Source of the DNA: CAYFVU01 sp964346645
GTDB lineage: Bacteria; Spirochaetota; Spirochaetia; DSM-16054; Sediminispirochaetaceae
Direction of reading: 5' to 3'
Assembly: GCA_964346645.1 (NCBI GenBank)
Contig: CAYFVU010000131.1
Span: forward strand, 1 to 8,241
DNA length: 8,241 bases
Position numbers and translations under genes: made by a program. Positions 6,540 to 8,241 of this stretch are shown here, one piece after another. Positions within the stretch are counted from its first letter, which is position 1; the number at the start of each line of letters is the position of its first letter. The notes beneath the pieces are model-generated. The model had not been told where the DNA came from and did not search any database. It saw only the letters and a program-made list of their open reading frames with translations.

Positions 6540-6647
6540 GAGCCGGCGAAATCGGGACTGAAACATCAGAACGACGCAATCGAAGAGCTATGAGTGTGGT
6601 GAAGTCTGAAACCTCTGTGCCTCTGTACTAATACCCTCTGCTCGAGC

Positions 6648-6653
6648 TACAAT
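6648..6653 (+). promoter_or_regulatory. -10 element giving a possible leaderless EamA mRNA
   Basis: TACAAT (5/6 to TATAAT) ends 6 nt before the ATG at 6660, so transcription would begin at or next to the start codon. The -35 is weak (TGTACT with an 18-nt spacer). No Shine-Dalgarno precedes this ATG. Confidence 0.4.
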
Positions 6654-6659
6654 TGCGCA

Positions 6660-7553
6660 ATGTCAGAACCAAACCCTCACGCGCAGCACAGAAGCGAACT
6701 GCTCCTCGTGCTCGTGCCGATGCTCTGGGGGCTCGGCTACCCGCTTATCCGCTCGAGTATGGATACGGTGGGCCCCCTCGGTTTCCTCTTCCTCCGTTTC
6801 GGCACGGGGCTGCTGCCCCTCGCAGTCATTTTTCGGCGCTCCTTCGCACGTATCGATTCTCGTGCTCTGAGGGAGGGGGTGATCACCGGAATAGCGCTCT
6901 TCTTTGCCTATGCATTTCTCAACTGGGGGCTCGTGTACACCACCACGGCAAAGGCGGGCTTCATTATCGGATTGCGGGTAATATTGGTACCGATTACCGG
7001 AGCGCTGCTCTTTCGCCTGCGGGCAGCCCCTGCGAGCTGGATCGCCTCCCTCATCTCTCTCTGCGGCCTCGCCTTCATATTCTTCGGCGAGTTCGATCCG
7101 CCTCTCCGCATGAATCCCGGAGACATCCTGATGGTAGCGAGCGCCTTCTTCTTTGCCCTGCATGTGCTGTTGGTGAGCCGTTACGTAGTACGAGAGAACT
7201 ATCTCCCGCTGCTGCTCCTGCAGATAACGACGGTGGTATTGATTTCCGGCGCAGGTTCTCTCGTCTTCGAGTCGGGCCCGATCCCTGGACGAAACGAGGT
7301 GTGGGGAAGCGCGCTTCTTGCAGGCCTGTTTTCCACGGCTCTGGCATTCTGGCTGATGAACCGCTTTCAGGAGGCGACGACCCCCGACCGCGCAGGCGTC
7401 ATCTTCTCCTCCGAGCCGCTCTTTGCCGCGCTCTTCGGGTTCATATTCCTCGGTGAGCGGCTGCACGGCTGGCAGTGGATCGGGGCGGCACTCATCGTCG
7501 GTGCCATGCTGCTGGCAAGTGCGGGCGGGCCCGACAGGCGGGATACGAAATAA
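6660..7553 (+). CDS. EamA/DMT-superfamily transporter
   Basis: A 297-residue integral inner-membrane protein with the two-fold EamA repeat and about ten hydrophobic helices. The first repeat (about 13-143) includes LVPMLWGLGYPLIR, FLFLRFGTGLLPLAVIF and TAKAGFIIGLRVILVPITGA. The second (about 153-288) includes DILMVASAFFFALHVLLVSR and PDRAGVIFSSEPLFAALFG, then FIFLGERLHGWQWIGAALIV. Members of this family export amino acids, nucleosides or other metabolites. The RFGTG and ERLxxWQWIGAALI signatures are typical but do not show the substrate. The N-terminus (MSEPNPHAQHRSE) is polar, as expected for a cytoplasmic tail, and supports ATG 6660 despite the lack of a Shine-Dalgarno. Length is normal. 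It is 120 nt after the beta-barrel gene and probably has its own promoter. Confidence 0.92.
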   Translation: MSEPNPHAQHRSELLLVLVPMLWGLGYPLIRSSMDTVGPLGFLFLRFGTGLLPLAVIFRRSFARIDSRALREGVITGIALFFAYAFLNWGLVYTTTAKAGFIIGLRVILVPITGALLFRLRAAPASWIASLISLCGLAFIFFGEFDPPLRMNPGDILMVASAFFFALHVLLVSRYVVRENYLPLLLLQITTVVLISGAGSLVFESGPIPGRNEVWGSALLAGLFSTALAFWLMNRFQEATTPDRAGVIFSSEPLFAALFGFIFLGERLHGWQWIGAALIVGAMLLASAGGPDRRDTK

Positions 7554-7558
7554 CCGCA

Positions 7559-7570
7559 CGGCAATTGCCG
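7559..7570. repeat. 12-bp perfect palindrome after the EamA stop
   Basis: CGGCAATTGCCG is fully self-complementary and starts 6 nt after the stop codon. As a hairpin it gives only a 4-bp stem and has no following T-run, so it is more plausibly a protein site or chance than a terminator. A second small inverted repeat, GTTAC-G-GTAAC, follows at 7590-7600. Confidence 0.3.
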
Positions 7571-7692
7571 ATGATCTTACATGCGGCAGGTTACGGTAAC
7601 TCTGTATCTGCAATATAGCGTTCGATCACATCGGCCCTCTCTTCGCCGACGGCATACTGTCGGGGCTCTACGACAGAGAAAATATAGACCTG

Positions 7693-8100
7693 GTGGAGCC
7701 CGAGGCGAGCGTTGTCGAGGAAGCCGTCGATATGAGCATCGGCGAGGCGATGGAGACCGCCGAGGACTACGGACCACAGCTCTCTTTCGCGGGAAAGAGC
7801 AGCGAATTGTTTATCGGCACTCTCGGGCACCTGATCTACAACCCGCCGGCAAGCTACCGGGCAGAGCTCGAAGAGGGAGGCAATGTGGACTTGGAGAAGG
7901 GAGCGATAGTGAGCTTCGGTCTCTCGCTCGATGCGCATGTGAAGTTCTACTTCAACGAGCGGCTTGACACACGGCCCCGGTTTTTTCAGGTGGGACTCAC
8001 CTGGGACGAGCTGACAGGCGCCTACGAGCTCGAGGCAGAGGAGTTTACCCACTACATTTTGGGCATGATGCTCTACATGGGCTACGGAGTCCGCCTATGA
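7693..8100 (+). CDS. Barrel-like envelope ORF, apparently missing its 5' end
   Basis: I do not recognise this protein. GTG at 7693 gives 135 residues, but no Shine-Dalgarno precedes it. The same frame is coding-like further upstream (AFDHIGPLFADGILSGLY, then DRENIDLVEP) back to about 7618, with an in-frame TAA at 7597-7599 and no ATG. A different frame just upstream, from ATG 7571, reads MILHAAGYGNSVSAI and stops at TAG near 7616, so a frameshift or a 5' truncation is likely. The N-terminal part is acidic (SVVEEAVDMSIGEAMETAED). The C-terminal half alternates polar and hydrophobic residues (GAIVSFGLSLDAHVKFYF, RFFQVGLTWDE, HYILGMMLYMGYGVRL), as in an outer-membrane beta-barrel. Its stop overlaps the next start (ATGA at 8097-8100), implying translational coupling. 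Confidence 0.55.
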   Translation: MEPEASVVEEAVDMSIGEAMETAEDYGPQLSFAGKSSELFIGTLGHLIYNPPASYRAELEEGGNVDLEKGAIVSFGLSLDAHVKFYFNERLDTRPRFFQVGLTWDELTGAYELEAEEFTHYILGMMLYMGYGVRL

Positions 8101-8241
8101 GAACCGCACATCGTCTCCATCTGCTGTGTGTAACCGTATTTCTCCTCTTCGCACAGGCTGCGGTATGGGGACAGGCCGAAACGGCTACGAAGCAGGTAAA
8201 CAGGATCCCTCGCAGGGTATTCTTCAGCTATGCTCGATCTG
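8097..8241 (+). CDS. Exported protein, N-terminal part only (runs off the window)
   Basis: ATG at 8097 overlaps the previous stop in ATGA. GGAG at 8086-8089 lies 7 nt upstream as a Shine-Dalgarno inside the preceding gene. The first 48 residues show a signal peptide: MRTAHR, hydrophobic LHLLCVTVFLLFAQAAV, probable cleavage after AAVWG or WGQA, then the polar mature start ETATKQVNRIPRR and VFFSYARS. The frame is open to the window edge. The coupled start suggests it works with the barrel-like product upstream, for example as two envelope components. Function cannot be told from this fragment. Confidence 0.7.
   Translation, partial: MRTAHRLHLLCVTVFLLFAQAAVWGQAETATKQVNRIPRRVFFSYARS

Noticed and set aside
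6663..7613. 316-codon antisense frame and a 267-codon plus frame over the EamA gene
   Set aside because: Both are Arg/Glu/Pro/His-rich translations of a membrane-protein gene in wrong frames. The EamA frame has the helices and family motifs.
1..8241. CRISPR array, tRNA/rRNA, insertion sequence, toxin-antitoxin or defence system
   Set aside because: No regularly spaced repeats, no cloverleaf or rRNA-like stretches, no transposase/integrase motifs or terminal inverted repeats, and no defence-family domains were seen on either strand.

Overview
This 8.2 kb window (GC roughly in the high fifties by eye) reads as chromosome of a free-living spirochaete (Sediminispirochaeta/Spirochaeta-like). The best clue is the small exported beta-barrel protein at 6060-6539, which resembles the spirochaete BAPKO_0422/DUF3996 outer-membrane family. 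A spirochaete-style gene joining a solute-binding domain to a GGDEF domain, now broken, fits the same picture. The assignment is an inference from protein character, not a database match.

Layout, left to right. 18-554 (-): small unrecognised membrane-anchored or exported protein. 664-1387 (+), divergent from it: remnant of a periplasmic solute-binding/diguanylate cyclase gene. A large internal deletion has removed its middle and put the two ends in different frames. 1495-2610 (-): cyclopropane-fatty-acyl-phospholipid synthase (cfa). 2720-3589 (-): S-methyl-5'-thioadenosine phosphorylase (mtnP). 3854-5767 (+), divergent from mtnP: long-chain acyl-CoA synthetase. 5768-6059: a scar-like stretch with a C-terminal coding remnant on each strand. 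6060-6539 (+): the beta-barrel protein. 6660-7553 (+): EamA/DMT-family exporter, possibly translated from a leaderless mRNA. 7693-8100 (+): secreted or barrel-like ORF that seems to have lost its 5' end. 8097-8241 (+): start of an exported protein, coupled to the previous ORF by an ATGA overlap and running off the window.

Functionally, the intact core is housekeeping. Acyl-CoA synthetase activates fatty acids and Cfa methylates unsaturated acyl chains in the membrane using S-adenosylmethionine (SAM). MtnP recycles methylthioadenosine, another SAM-derived product. No terminator with a U-tract was found. Several plausible sigma-70-type promoters are visible: ahead of 664, cfa, mtnP, the acyl-CoA synthetase and the EamA gene.

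The unusual theme is gene decay. Three separate places (664-1387, 5771-6032 and 7571-7700) show broken or headless coding sequence between intact genes. I found no CRISPR, tRNA, rRNA, transposase or recognisable novel multi-gene system.
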